A DNA stretch of 64,000 nt from Candidatus Margulisiibacteriota bacterium (GTDB lineage Bacteria > Margulisbacteria > Riflemargulisbacteria > GWF2-39-127), in NCBI GenBank assembly GCA_003242895.1, contig QKMY01000054.1:29885-93884 (forward strand). Direction: 5' to 3'. The notes beneath the pieces are model-generated. The model was not told where the DNA came from, ran no database searches, and was given only the letters and a program-made list of their open reading frames with translations. Each line of letters starts with the position of its first letter. Position 1 is the stretch's first letter. The translations under genes were made by a program, and so were the position numbers. This document shows, in pieces, positions 27,401 through 37,032 of the stretch.

Positions 27401-27607
27401 TTAAACAACATCGTATCCCTGGTCCTCGATTGTTTCTCGAATACGGGCAATTGAGACTATCGCTTCGTCATATTCGACTGAAGCGGTATGGCTCTTCAAG
27501 TCGATTTCAACCCCGCTAACACCACTAAGCCCACCTAAAGCATTCTTAATCGAACTTACGCAATGCTGGCAACTCATGCCCTCAACATTAATGATTTCTT
27601 TTTTCAT
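27401..27607 (-). CDS. copZ: Copper chaperone (heavy-metal-associated domain)
   Basis: CopZ (68 residues) carries Cu(I) in the cytoplasm and hands it to CopA. It is a single HMA domain with GMSCQHC, the metal ligands being Cys13 and Cys16. The length and the charged final DQGYDVV are normal. It lies 17 bp after copA on the same strand, and AGGAGAGAAG precedes the ATG. Confidence 0.92.
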   Translation of the reverse strand: MKKEIINVEGMSCQHCVSSIKNALGGLSGVSGVEIDLKSHTASVEYDEAIVSIARIRETIEDQGYDVV

Positions 27608-27624
27608 CTTCTCTCCTCCATCTT

Positions 27625-29832
27625 TTATTGTTCGTGGTAGGTATTCGCGAACTTTATCCGTTTAAGGCTTAGCGAATTAGTAACTACCGATACCGAACTG
27701 AATGCCATTGCCGCCCCGGCAATTATAGGATTCAAAAGGCCGGACGCAGCAAAAGGGATACCGATAATATTATAAATAAAAGCCCAGAACAGGTTCTGCC
27801 GTATCTTTCCCATGGTTTTCTTTGATAATCGAATGGCCTCAGGGATTGATCGCAAATCACCCCGGATAAGCGTAATATCAGAGGATTCAATCGCAATATC
27901 GGTTCCTGTTCCTATAGCAATTCCTATATCAGCCATGGTTAATGCCGGGGCATCATTAATCCCATCACCGACCATTGCGACAACTTTCCCCAGCTTCCGA
28001 AGTCTTTCAACCTCTCGAACTTTATCGGCAGGTAATACCTCTGCCAGTACATTCTCGATACCGACCTGCTGAGCAATAGCCTGCGCGGTCCTCTTATTAT
28101 CTCCGGTGATCATATACACTTCCAGCCCCAGGTCTTTCAGTTCAGCTATCGCTTCACGAGAATGCTCTTTGAGCATATCTGCCAGAGCAATTACGCCGGC
28201 CAAAACGTTATCAACAGCAATCAACATGGACGTTTTTCCTGCTTCTTCGAACTGAGCGATTGCGGTCTGGGCTATCGTGGAATCAAGCTTATTGTCTTGC
28301 ATAAAAGCTCTGGTACCAATGAGGACCGTTTTGTCACCGACCCTTGCTTTGATTCCCTTTCCGGGGACAGCTTCAAAAAAAGCCGGATCGTCCACCTGGG
28401 GGTAGGCTTGCTTTGCAGCCTGGTAAATTGCAGCTCCCAGCGGGTGTTCCGAACGTTTCTCCGCACTCCCGGCAAGCTTGAGAATCTCCTTTTCGCTAAG
28501 CGAACTGAAAGATTTAACGTCCGTAAGTACCGGAGTTCCCTTGGTTATGGTCCCTGTCTTATCGAAGACGACCGTTGTGAGCCGATAGGCTTTCTCCAGG
28601 CTCTCGCCGCTTTTAATAAGAATGCCTCTCTGAGCGCCGATACCAGTTCCGACCATGATCGCAGTCGGAGTTGCCAGCCCTAAAGCACACGGACAGGAAA
28701 TCACCATAACTGCAACCGCAGCGATCACACCGAAACTGAAGTCCCCGGCAAAAAAATACCAGACTAAAAACGTAGCAAGCGAAATCAGCAAAACTACCGG
28801 GACGAAAACAGAGGCAACCTTATCTGCCAACCGCTGAACCGGCGCTTTCGAACCTTGCGCCTCTTCTACAATTCTTATTATGCTCGAAAGCAGGGTATCT
28901 TTGCCCACCTTGCTTGCCTGGAACATAAAAGCTCCATAACTGTTAATGGTTGCCCCGATGACACTATCGCCCCGGCGTTTTTCTACCGGCAGGCTCTCCC
29001 CGGTTATCATGCTCTCGTCAATAGCCGAGGTCCCTTCGATAATCTCGCCATCTACCGGCACCTTTTCTCCTGGCCTGACAAGAATGATGTCTCCTATCTG
29101 TACCGATTCAATAGGGATATCGTCCTCTTTTTGACCGCGCACTACCCTTGCAGTTTTCGGCTGCAATTTGAGGAGCTTTTTGATAGCTTCCGAGGTCCTT
29201 CCCCGTGCGAGAGCCTCCATATACTTCCCAAACAGCACCAGCGTAATAATTATTGCTGAAGCTTCAAAATATAACTCGCGGTGTAAATCCATATGCGCAC
29301 TTTTAAAAAAGCCGTTATAAACACTAAAAAAATAGGCGGCGCTGGTTCCCATCGCAACCAGCACATCCATACCGGGACTCCCGGACCTAAGATTATGATA
29401 CGCATTTTTATAAAACCTAAACCCGATTATAAACTGCACAGGAGTTGCGACCAGGAGTTGAAACCAGGGACTATGAAGAAACCCTACGGGGAGGTTCCCT
29501 AGCGCGAGGACCATTGCAATTACAAGCGGTGCCGACAAGAGAGCCGAAACGATGACCAGATTTCTCAAGCTGCGTATTTCTTTTTCCCGTATTTCTTTCT
29601 CGCTATCCGCCCTGGAAACAGGATCAACAGTCCCATAGCCTAAGGCTCTAATGGTATCGAGAAGCCCGGGCTCTGCTATGAGGGCATCATCATACTCAAT
29701 ATTCGCCTTTTCCGTACTTAAATTAACCGCTACGGCTTTGACACCAGCGAGCTTGTAAAGTCTCTTCTCTATGCGGGCAGAACAGGAAGCACACGTCATT
29801 CCGGTTATCATAATCGATGTTTTTTTATGCAT
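27625..29832 (-). CDS. copA: Cu(I)-exporting P1B-type ATPase
   Basis: CopA (735 residues) pumps Cu(I) out of the cytoplasm. One N-terminal HMA domain (GMTCASC, 11-17), eight membrane helices, the TGES actuator loop near 278, the ion motif CPC at 380-382, the phosphorylated Asp424 in DKTGT, then HP (SEHPLG), GDGINDAP, and the copper-specific YN and MSS-type residues in the last helices (YNIIGIP and [12 protein letters not shown]). It belongs with csoR upstream and copZ downstream. Confidence 0.96.
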   Translation of the reverse strand: MHKKTSIMITGMTCASCSARIEKRLYKLAGVKAVAVNLSTEKANIEYDDALIAEPGLLDTIRALGYGTVDPVSRADSEKEIREKEIRSLRNLVIVSALLSAPLVIAMVLALGNLPVGFLHSPWFQLLVATPVQFIIGFRFYKNAYHNLRSGSPGMDVLVAMGTSAAYFFSVYNGFFKSAHMDLHRELYFEASAIIITLVLFGKYMEALARGRTSEAIKKLLKLQPKTARVVRGQKEDDIPIESVQIGDIILVRPGEKVPVDGEIIEGTSAIDESMITGESLPVEKRRGDSVIGATINSYGAFMFQASKVGKDTLLSSIIRIVEEAQGSKAPVQRLADKVASVFVPVVLLISLATFLVWYFFAGDFSFGVIAAVAVMVISCPCALGLATPTAIMVGTGIGAQRGILIKSGESLEKAYRLTTVVFDKTGTITKGTPVLTDVKSFSSLSEKEILKLAGSAEKRSEHPLGAAIYQAAKQAYPQVDDPAFFEAVPGKGIKARVGDKTVLIGTRAFMQDNKLDSTIAQTAIAQFEEAGKTSMLIAVDNVLAGVIALADMLKEHSREAIAELKDLGLEVYMITGDNKRTAQAIAQQVGIENVLAEVLPADKVREVERLRKLGKVVAMVGDGINDAPALTMADIGIAIGTGTDIAIESSDITLIRGDLRSIPEAIRLSKKTMGKIRQNLFWAFIYNIIGIPFAASGLLNPIIAGAAMAFSSVSVVTNSLSLKRIKFANTYHEQ

Positions 29833-29844
29833 GAATTTCTTTCG

Positions 29845-30150
29845 TTACTTAATCATTTTTCCTATGGTGACCAGAAGCTCATCGATAACACCAGTATCAC
29901 CATTCGCGAGTTGCTCAACAACGCAGCCCCTTATATGAGCTTCTAAGAGCAATTTAGTGACGCCGGTTAATGCTGCCTCTACCGAGGCTATCTGATGCAG
30001 CACATCATCACAATAGACATTTTCCGAAACCATCTTACTAATACCTCGCACCTGGCCTTCGATCCGATTCAGCCTCGTTACAAGATCTTTCTTTAACTTC
30101 TCACAGTGAGGAGCAGTTCCGTTTTTGTTCGAATTCAAATTATTGTCCAT
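29845..30150 (-). CDS. csoR: CsoR-type copper-sensing repressor
   Basis: CsoR (101 residues) is an all-helical repressor that leaves DNA when it binds Cu(I). The Cu ligands Cys47, His72 and Cys76 are all present, along with the LNRIEGQVRGI segment that binds DNA. It starts the csoR-copA-copZ-crp operon, and copA follows after 12 bases. AAGGTG precedes the ATG. The Cys-His-Cys set favours copper over the formaldehyde or nickel branches of the family. Confidence 0.92.
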   Translation of the reverse strand: MDNNLNSNKNGTAPHCEKLKKDLVTRLNRIEGQVRGISKMVSENVYCDDVLHQIASVEAALTGVTKLLLEAHIRGCVVEQLANGDTGVIDELLVTIGKMIK

Positions 30151-30212
30151 TATTCACCTTATACCATACCCCCCTACCCTATTATTTTATCAGAAGAAAA
30201 ACTTTTATTCAA
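30151..30212 (-). promoter_or_regulatory. csoR-copA promoter with G-tract that may be the CsoR operator
   Basis: On the minus strand TTGAAT (30207-30212) and TAAAAT (30184-30189) are separated by exactly 17 bases. Directly downstream, overlapping the expected transcription start, is the G-rich tract GGGTAGGGGGGTATGGTA (30163-30180). CsoR operators are typically G/C-tract sequences overlapping the promoter of the gene, so this is a good candidate, but it is not a clean palindrome. Confidence 0.5.
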
Positions 30213-30407
30213 TTATTTTATTAAATTGGAATCTCGTTCAATGAGATTTCCTAAACATAAGCCGGGCATTAAAAACAGGCTTAATTCAGGCAAATTTTTT
30301 CTATTGAAATTAAATGTAAATCTTGTTATTTTACCTCGCAACAACAGACGGATCACTGAAAAGAACACAAGAACGCTTACCAACTAGCTAAAAAAGGAGT
30401 ACATGCT

Positions 30408-31820
30408 ATGACGTACGATTATGATGCAATTGTGATTGGCGGAGGAACTGCAGGACTGGCATTCGCCGTGTCTGCCGTTTCACTCAAAGCTAAAGTAGCA
30501 ATAATTGAATCGAACAAATTTGGCGGTAGCTGCATTAACTCCGGTTGTATCCCCTCAAAGGCGTTTTTACATAGTGCCCATGTCGCACACCAGATTGCTA
30601 CGGCCCACGAATTAGGGATCGACGCCAGAATTGAAAAAATTGACCTATCGACAATCATGTCGCGGGTTAACCATATTGTTGATGACGATTATGAGCACAC
30701 CCTTGAAAAATACAAGAAACTGGGTGTTAGTATCATTGATGGACGAGGAGAGCTTCTTGATAACCATTCCGTCAAGGTAGGAGACAACACCTATACGGGA
30801 GAACATATAATAATTGCTTCAGGATCACGCCCTGTGATTCCTCCGATTAAAGGACTGACGGATGTGCCATTCTTAACCAACGAGACAATCTTTGATATGA
30901 AGCAGTTGCCCAAAAATCTGACAATACTCGGAGCCGGATCAATAGGACTGGAGTTCGGGCAGGGATTCGAATTCCTGGGTTCCCAGGTCTCTATAATTGA
31001 TATGGTCCCTACAATTTTTCCGAAAGATGATCCGGAAGTCAGCGGATTCATGGAGCGTATTTTCAGCAGCGAAAACATTAACCTTTATCTCTCGTCATCC
31101 ATTGAAGAAGTAAAACAACAAGATGGAAAACTGATTACCACTATTGAAAAGGACGGGAAAAAGATCGACATCATCGGCGATGCGATTTTTGCGTCCCTGG
31201 GAAGGATGCCGAATACCAAAAACATGGGGCTGGAAACTATAGGCGTCGAACTTGACCCCAAAGGGTATATCAAGACGAATGCCTTCCTTCAAACCAGCAT
31301 CCCGAATATCTATGCCTGTGGCGATGTAGTCGGACCCTACAAATTTACCCATATGGCAAATTATCAGGGATTTACGATAGCAAAAAATATTATATTAAAA
31401 GAGCCGACCGAAATAGATTATTCGGAAGTTACCTGGTCAATCTACACAAAACCGGAAGTCGCCCATGTCGGGTATACTGAGCAAATGGCCAAAGAAGCGA
31501 ACCTGTTCGGAGACTCTATTGTGGTTAACTTCGAACGGACCGAACGAGCCGTAATAGACAGCGATACAGGCTTTCTCAAGCTAATTCTCGATAAAGACAA
31601 CCTGATAATTGGAGCGACGCTGATCAGCGAGAAAGCAGGGGATATGATCAATACCGCAGCAGTTGCCATAAAAGAAAGGCTTGATCCGACCTTCTTTATT
31701 ACACTCATTTATTCGTTTCCGACGGAAATTTCTATCTATAAATATGCCGGACTTGAATTCTTAAAGAAAGTATATAAAGAAGATCAGCGGAAAAAAATAC
31801 AGTATAAATTTATTGAATGA
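30408..31820 (+). CDS. FAD-dependent disulfide oxidoreductase (dihydrolipoamide dehydrogenase/MerA-like) lacking the catalytic His
   Basis: This 470-residue flavoprotein has the FAD fold IVIGGGTAGLA, the redox disulfide GGSCINSGCIPSK (Cys42, Cys47), the NAD fold ILGAGSIGLEFGQ, and the second FAD motif IYACGDVVGP. In lipoamide dehydrogenase the C-terminal motif is HxHPTxxE; here it is Tyr435-Ser-Phe-Pro-Thr-Glu, so the base His is missing. Reductases acting on other substrates, including MerA-like ones, also vary here. The substrate is not known. It is divergent from the copper operon and may act in thiol or metal stress. AAGGAG precedes the ATG. Confidence 0.83.
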   Translation: MTYDYDAIVIGGGTAGLAFAVSAVSLKAKVAIIESNKFGGSCINSGCIPSKAFLHSAHVAHQIATAHELGIDARIEKIDLSTIMSRVNHIVDDDYEHTLEKYKKLGVSIIDGRGELLDNHSVKVGDNTYTGEHIIIASGSRPVIPPIKGLTDVPFLTNETIFDMKQLPKNLTILGAGSIGLEFGQGFEFLGSQVSIIDMVPTIFPKDDPEVSGFMERIFSSENINLYLSSSIEEVKQQDGKLITTIEKDGKKIDIIGDAIFASLGRMPNTKNMGLETIGVELDPKGYIKTNAFLQTSIPNIYACGDVVGPYKFTHMANYQGFTIAKNIILKEPTEIDYSEVTWSIYTKPEVAHVGYTEQMAKEANLFGDSIVVNFERTERAVIDSDTGFLKLILDKDNLIIGATLISEKAGDMINTAAVAIKERLDPTFFITLIYSFPTEISIYKYAGLEFLKKVYKEDQRKKIQYKFIE

Positions 31821-31832
31821 TCTTAGGATTAA

Positions 31833-31906
31833 AAATCCGGAACTCGAACTAAGTAAGGACAGCTTGTGCCAAATGGTTTTTTCTAACTAATTCGAGTTCC
31901 GGGTTT
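31833..31906. repeat. Long inverted repeat between convergent genes
   Basis: CCGGAACTCGAA (31837-31848) and TTCGAGTTCCGG (31891-31902) are perfect inverted repeats of 12 bases, extendable outward through an A/T run to 31833 and 31906. The loop is about 42 bases. It lies just past the flavoprotein stop and before the end of the MBL gene. It could act as a bidirectional terminator or be a small repeat element. Confidence 0.5.
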
Positions 31907-31927
31907 GCCCCATATCCAGTTCACGCG

Positions 31928-32881
31928 TTAAAAGGATTGTGTTTCCCCGAATTTCATGACGATAAAGCTCTCTTCGTCGATACCTTTTTCTTTTAAAGTC
32001 TTTTTTAAAAATACCGGCGGCTCGTTCGGATGATTGTCTGCCAACTTAAAGGTTCCCCAATGCATACCGATGGATTTCTCGGAATCGATGTCACGGTGCA
32101 TCTTCACTGCTTCGGGAGGGTTAACATGGACCGGACGCATAAACCAGCGCGGAGCGTACGCTCCGATCGGAATCAGCGAGACCTTTAGCGGTCCGAACCG
32201 CTCACCGATTTTTTTAAATACCGGCGAATATCCCGTGTCCCCGGCAAAAAATATCTTGCCGGATTTGCTTTCAAGAATCCATCCTGACCACAGGGCTTTG
32301 TTCATATCGAGGAGTCCCCGTCCGGAAAAGTGCTTGAGCGGAACGCTATGGACCGTAAGCCCTTTGAACATGACAGACTGCCACCACGGAACTTCCAGGA
32401 CATTCGTAATTTTCCTTTTATTAAACCATTTTTTTAATCCCGGAGGCACAAAGTAACATACGTTATTTCCCAACTTCTTTATTGTCGGGGCATCGAGATG
32501 GTCGTAATGGTCATGGCTAATCAGCACCGCATGGATTTCCGGGAGTTTGTCGAACTCAATCCCCGGAGGCACAAGCCGGCGGAAATTAGCAATTGGGACA
32601 GGGGAAGCATAGGTACTGAATATCGGATCAGTGAGGATATTGACCCCTCCAACTTGAATCAGGAAGGTCGAATGGCCAATCCAGGTTATCTGGATTTTAC
32701 GGGGATTAGGTTTGCTGATTCTTTTGCTATCCGGTTTAACAATGGCAGTCTTAAAGGTTACAAGCTCTTCTGCAGGTACTGCCGGGACTTCTTTCTGCCC
32801 AAAGCCTAATTTCCAGCGAATTACATTCACATAATTACTTTTTACTTTTTTCATTCCTACTATCTTCTGCACAGGTAACAT
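31928..32881 (-). CDS. MBL-fold metal-dependent hydrolase (UlaG/NAPE-PLD-like)
   Basis: The protein (317 residues) is a metallo-beta-lactamase-fold enzyme. The binuclear metal motif is SHDHYDHLD, with TWIGHSTFLIQ and ILTDPIF before it, FFAGDTGYSP as the bridging Asp region and GMHWGTF at the end. The RPVHVNPPEAVKMH segment is typical of the branch that includes UlaG-like and NAPE-PLD-like enzymes. The substrate is unknown. It follows mnmA by 3 bases and is probably cotranscribed with nadA-mnmA. An ATG nine codons in (MKKVKSN) is a possible alternative start. Confidence 0.85.
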   Translation of the reverse strand: MLPVQKIVGMKKVKSNYVNVIRWKLGFGQKEVPAVPAEELVTFKTAIVKPDSKRISKPNPRKIQITWIGHSTFLIQVGGVNILTDPIFSTYASPVPIANFRRLVPPGIEFDKLPEIHAVLISHDHYDHLDAPTIKKLGNNVCYFVPPGLKKWFNKRKITNVLEVPWWQSVMFKGLTVHSVPLKHFSGRGLLDMNKALWSGWILESKSGKIFFAGDTGYSPVFKKIGERFGPLKVSLIPIGAYAPRWFMRPVHVNPPEAVKMHRDIDSEKSIGMHWGTFKLADNHPNEPPVFLKKTLKEKGIDEESFIVMKFGETQSF

Positions 32882-32884
32882 GCA

Positions 32885-33964
32885 TTATTTTTGAATAATT
32901 CCGCCTCCAACAACCGTATCCTGATCATAAAAAACGATAGCCTGTCCGGGAGTTATCGCCATCTGCGGATTATCAAAAGTAACACGGATATCTCCATTTT
33001 CCAATGGCTCAACCCAGGCGGTTTCTTCATGCTGCACATAGCGTATTTTTGCGCTTAATTTCATCGGCTCACTGAGCCTGTCGATACTGATCCAGTTAAG
33101 CTCAGACGCGATAAGCCGATTACTGTAAATATCCTCTTTGGGCCCAACGACAACCGCATTGTTCGTATGGTCAATTGCCACCACATAAAGCGGATATTCC
33201 GCTGCGATCCCAAGCCTTTTTCTCTGCCCGACCGTGTAATAATGAATTCCTTTATGTTCGCCAAGCTTCTTACCCTGCGTATCTAAGATCGGTCCCGGCA
33301 GCGTAGCACCTTCGAGCAGGCTCGTATAGCCTTGAGCAACGAAGTTCTGGCTCTCAGGTTTGTTCTCAAGTCCGAAGCCTTTCTGTCTCGACATCTCCCG
33401 GATCTCTTCTTTGGTATACTGACCTAACGGGAAGATACACTGTTTAAGCTGTTCTTGTGACAGATAAAACAAGAAATACGTCTGATCCTTCTTAAGGTCT
33501 TTTGCGCGCTTGAGCAGGTACCGCTGACTGGTTTCGTTATAGGCGACATTAACGTAATGACCTGTAGCGAAGTAATCAAATGAGATATTACTTTTTTTGA
33601 CATTATCGAGTAGCGCCCCGAATTTGATCTTGCTGTTACATTTGATACACGGATTCGGGGTTCGCCCGAAAAGATATTCCTGCCTGAAGTAATCAAGCAC
33701 GTGATGCTTGTATTCTTTTCTTAAGTCTATAACATGGAAGGGGATACCTAACTGCCGGGATATTTTTTCGGTCTGGGCAATCTCTTCTTCTTCTCCCGGA
33801 CCATAGCAGGCATGCTGGGTAACGCCGTTTGAAGGGGTACAGCCGCCATCCCAAATCTGCATTGTTACGCCAATAACATTATAGCCCTGGTCTTTTAGGA
33901 GAGCGGCGGTTACCGAAGAATCGATACCTCCGCTCATTCCAACAATTACGGTCCCTTTATCCAT
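32885..33964 (-). CDS. mnmA: tRNA 2-thiouridine synthase MnmA, CxxC variant
   Basis: MnmA (359 residues) puts sulfur on C2 of the wobble uridine of some tRNAs. The PP-loop is GMSGGIDSS. The first Cys motif is NPCIKCNSKIKFG, with a CxxC where Escherichia coli has DxxC. The second catalytic Cys, in SxxIC of E. coli, is missing: the segment reads PESQNFVAQGYTSLL. An N-terminal CYGPGEEEE insertion is also present. This matches the anaerobe-type MnmA variants proposed to use an Fe-S cluster. Its ATG overlaps nadA by 8 bases. Confidence 0.9.
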   Translation of the reverse strand: MDKGTVIVGMSGGIDSSVTAALLKDQGYNVIGVTMQIWDGGCTPSNGVTQHACYGPGEEEEIAQTEKISRQLGIPFHVIDLRKEYKHHVLDYFRQEYLFGRTPNPCIKCNSKIKFGALLDNVKKSNISFDYFATGHYVNVAYNETSQRYLLKRAKDLKKDQTYFLFYLSQEQLKQCIFPLGQYTKEEIREMSRQKGFGLENKPESQNFVAQGYTSLLEGATLPGPILDTQGKKLGEHKGIHYYTVGQRKRLGIAAEYPLYVVAIDHTNNAVVVGPKEDIYSNRLIASELNWISIDRLSEPMKLSAKIRYVQHEETAWVEPLENGDIRVTFDNPQMAITPGQAIVFYDQDTVVGGGIIQK

Positions 33965-34856
33965 ACTTTATCATCTCTTCCAGCGATCTTTTCGCCGATT
34001 GAATAATTTCATCAGATAATTTAATTTCATACTGCTCATCTTTGAGCGCCAGATATATATCTTGAATGGAAGTCTTTTTCATATTCAGGCAGGTTTTTAA
34101 CGTACCGGCAGGATAAAAATCTTTGCCGGGATTTTCTACTTTGAGCCGGTAGATAATACCCATTTCTGTTGCGATGAGAAATACCTTCGCGTCTGACTCT
34201 CCGGCATACTTCAACATGCCGCTGGTTGAAAGCACTACATCTGCCATATCAACAATTTCCGGTTCGCATTCCGGATGAACGAGCAACACAGCCTTTTGAT
34301 ACGCGGCTTTTGCCTGACGAACTTCGTCCCCAGTAATTTTGGAATGAACGTAACAGAAGCCACTCCAGGGAATGATCTCTTTATCAACAAACCGCTGACA
34401 ATATGCTGCCAGATTTTTGTCCGGTCCGAAAATAATCTGCTGCGCATCAATATTCTTAACCACGCTTACCGCATTTGCTGAGGTACAGCAGACATCAGTG
34501 ACAGCTTTAACATCTGCCAGAGAATTAACATACGTTACTACTTTTGCCTTTGGATATTGCTCTTTCAGTTTAATGACATCTTCCGCCGTGATCATATTGG
34601 CCATAGGACAATCTGCGTCATTTCTCGGAATCAGCACTTTTTTATCCGGGGCCAAGATCTTGGCCGTTTCTGCCATAAACTGTACTCCGCAGATAATGAT
34701 CATTCGTTTCTCAGACCGTGCCGCAACACGTGCCATTTCCAGGGAATCGGCACAATAATCAGCGATTTCCTGAACTTCCGGACGTTGATAATTATGAGCA
34801 AGGATTAAGGCATCTTTTTCTTTTTTCAAACGTTTAATTTCTTCGATTATTTCCAT
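33957..34856 (-). CDS. nadA: Quinolinate synthase
   Basis: NadA (299 residues) condenses iminoaspartate with dihydroxyacetone phosphate to make quinolinate for NAD synthesis. It needs a [4Fe-4S] cluster; the Cys ligands are seen in DADCPMANM, CCTSANAV and HPECEPE. The HNYQRPEVQ start and GVQFMAETAKIL are typical. AAAGGA precedes the ATG. nadB and nadC are not in this window. It heads the nadA-mnmA-MBL operon. Confidence 0.95.
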   Translation of the reverse strand: MEIIEEIKRLKKEKDALILAHNYQRPEVQEIADYCADSLEMARVAARSEKRMIIICGVQFMAETAKILAPDKKVLIPRNDADCPMANMITAEDVIKLKEQYPKAKVVTYVNSLADVKAVTDVCCTSANAVSVVKNIDAQQIIFGPDKNLAAYCQRFVDKEIIPWSGFCYVHSKITGDEVRQAKAAYQKAVLLVHPECEPEIVDMADVVLSTSGMLKYAGESDAKVFLIATEMGIIYRLKVENPGKDFYPAGTLKTCLNMKKTSIQDIYLALKDEQYEIKLSDEIIQSAKRSLEEMIKYG

Positions 34857-34996
34857 TATGGATTCCTTTATGCCGCTCTAAAAGAGTATTTGCTAATATA
34901 ATCTGCCATAAAAAACAGAACCTATTGTACTACTTTTAAGGTCGGGTTTGGAAGAGGAAATATTGGGGACCTTCCTTACACCAATGCCATCAGTCC

Positions 34997-36277
34997 TTAG
35001 ATGTGCGCTAATGCCGTATCAATATCCTTAATAATATCCTTTATGTTCTCGATCCCTATCGAAAGCCGAACTAACTCAGGACTTAAGCCGCCCATGCGTT
35101 GATCCTCTTCACTAAGCTGTGAATGGGTGGTGCTTGCCGGATGTATAGCTAATGACTTGGCATCCCCGACATTCGCCAAATGAGAGAACAGGTGAAGATT
35201 ATCAATGAATTTCTCCCCGGCACTTCTTCCGCCTTTTACCCCGAAAACAACCATGCCGCCAAAACCGTTCTTAAGATACCGGCTGGCCAGCGGATAGGCC
35301 GGATCACTCGCAAGCCCAGGATAACGAACCCAGTCAACACTTGGATGGGAACTGAGAAATTCGGCCACTTTCAAAGCATTTTCACAATGACGTTCCATAC
35401 GCAGGTGGAGTGTCTCGATTCCCTGAAGGAACATCCACGCATTGTCAGGAGCGATACAGGCGCCAAGATTTCTGAGAGGAACGAGTCTCATCCGCATAAT
35501 AAAAGCGATCGGATTTAGGTCTCCCAGATCATGAGCATACCTCAAACCATGATAACTTCCATCCGGCTCGTTAAAAAGCTTGAACTTCGGATCTTTCCAG
35601 TTGAATTTACCCGCATCGACCACTATACCGCCAATGCCTGTACCATGTCCGCTGAGCCATTTTGTCAGAGAATGAACAACTATATCGGCACCATGTTCAA
35701 TCGGTCGTAGTAGAAATGGCGTGGTAAAGGTTGAATCAACGATCAGCGGAAGATTATGCTTATGGGCAATATCCCCAACAGCTTTGATATCTAGAACATC
35801 CAGTACAGGATTGCCAATGGTCTCAATGAAAACGGCCCTGGTCTTAGCATTGATTGCCGATTCAAAACCTTGCAGGTCTATCGGGTTCACAAACTTAACG
35901 GTGATTCCAAACTGAGGAAGGATGTCGTGAAACATCGTATACGTCCCTCCATACAGGTTGGTTGCCGAAACAATCTCTTCTCCGGCAGAGCATATATTAA
36001 TGATCGAATAAAAAATAGCGGACGTCCCTGAGGCTAATGCCAAGGCTGCCGGCGCACCTTCGAGGGCTGCTACTCTTTTCTCCAGGACATCCTGTGTTGG
36101 ATTACCCAGCCGGGAATAAATATAGCCCGGTTCTTTTAAACCGAACAAGTTCGCAGCATGCTCGGCGTTTTTGAATACATATGAGCTTGTCCGGTGTACA
36201 GGTACTGCTCGCGCTAAGGTTGTCGCGTCAACTTCATATCCGGCATGCAACGCTAAGGTTTCGATATTATATTCCAT
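34997..36277 (-). CDS. metY: O-acetylhomoserine sulfhydrylase (PLP enzyme)
   Basis: This 426-residue protein belongs to the Cys/Met metabolism PLP family and is closest to O-acetylhomoserine (thiol)-lyase. Motifs are the opening ETLALHAGYEVDATTLARAVP, YSRLGNPTQ, the PLP lysine in VVHSLTKWLSGHG, LGDAKSLAIHPASTTHSQL and VRLSIGIENIKDII. The ATG at 36277 has GGGGAGG at good spacing; the longer frame, eight codons earlier, overlaps that site. A regulator of the Rrf2 family and thiamine-sulfur genes are close by. Confidence 0.93.
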   Translation of the reverse strand: MEYNIETLALHAGYEVDATTLARAVPVHRTSSYVFKNAEHAANLFGLKEPGYIYSRLGNPTQDVLEKRVAALEGAPAALALASGTSAIFYSIINICSAGEEIVSATNLYGGTYTMFHDILPQFGITVKFVNPIDLQGFESAINAKTRAVFIETIGNPVLDVLDIKAVGDIAHKHNLPLIVDSTFTTPFLLRPIEHGADIVVHSLTKWLSGHGTGIGGIVVDAGKFNWKDPKFKLFNEPDGSYHGLRYAHDLGDLNPIAFIMRMRLVPLRNLGACIAPDNAWMFLQGIETLHLRMERHCENALKVAEFLSSHPSVDWVRYPGLASDPAYPLASRYLKNGFGGMVVFGVKGGRSAGEKFIDNLHLFSHLANVGDAKSLAIHPASTTHSQLSEEDQRMGGLSPELVRLSIGIENIKDIIKDIDTALAHI

Positions 36278-36452
36278 GGTAATTGCCTCCCCATCATCCA
36301 CTTAACTCTCTTCATTTTTTGCATAAGTGGGTGGTTATTTTCTCTCCAATCAAGCTGAAGAGTTCAAAACTTTTCTTTACTATTTTTAAGTCATATTTTA
36401 GCTGTCTTTTTCCGGTATCCCGCCGGATTAATCCATAATTACCTGCCCTGAA

Positions 36453-36890
36453 CTAAATATAGAACATCGGGAGATCTTTTTTCTTTCTATACATGTCTAC
36501 CAGATCTTCCAACGTATACGACACAAGGAACGCACACATATGGTCCATTAACTTTAGCCAGAACTCATTAATAACGCATTCTTCATATCTGCTGCAATTT
36601 TCTTTGTCTTCCAGACAATCTATCGGGGCAAGGCCGCCTTCGAGGATCTCAAAAAGCTCTTTGACGGTAATCTGTCCCGGAGACTTAGCCAAACTGTAGC
36701 CGCCGTAAGCGCCGCGCAATGCTTTAATAACACCGGAGAGCTTGAGCACGGTAACTATCTGTTCCAGATACTTCTCGGAAATTTGTTCTTTCTCGGCAAT
36801 CTCTTTGAGCTGCATTGTCCCTTTGCCATAATTAATGCCTAGATTAATTAAAAAACGCAGTCCATACCGTGTTCTCGTTGATACCTTCAT
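36453..36890 (-). CDS. Rrf2-family regulator with three Cys (probable Fe-S or cysteine sensor)
   Basis: Rrf2 regulators (here 145 residues) have an N-terminal winged helix: TRTRYGLRFLINL, EIAEKEQISEKYLEQI as the recognition part, LRGAYGGYSLAK as the wing. The cluster-binding Cys are Cys92, Cys99 and Cys105, with spacing x6 and x5 compared with x5 and x5 in IscR. CymR, the cysteine regulator of Gram-positives, lacks these Cys. Its place between metY and thiGHS suggests control of sulfur metabolism, perhaps responding to Fe-S status. GGGGTATCGC precedes the ATG. Confidence 0.88.
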   Translation of the reverse strand: MKVSTRTRYGLRFLINLGINYGKGTMQLKEIAEKEQISEKYLEQIVTVLKLSGVIKALRGAYGGYSLAKSPGQITVKELFEILEGGLAPIDCLEDKENCSRYEECVINEFWLKLMDHMCAFLVSYTLEDLVDMYRKKKDLPMFYI

Positions 36891-37032
36891 TGCGATACCC
36901 CAATTCCTATATGCATAGTATGAATTAAATCAAGAAAAAGAAATACCGTCAAGTATTAATATAAATAAGTGGAGGCGAATTAAGGAAATGATTTGGAAAT
37001 AGCTGAAAACTTCTTTTCATGACGTACGAATA

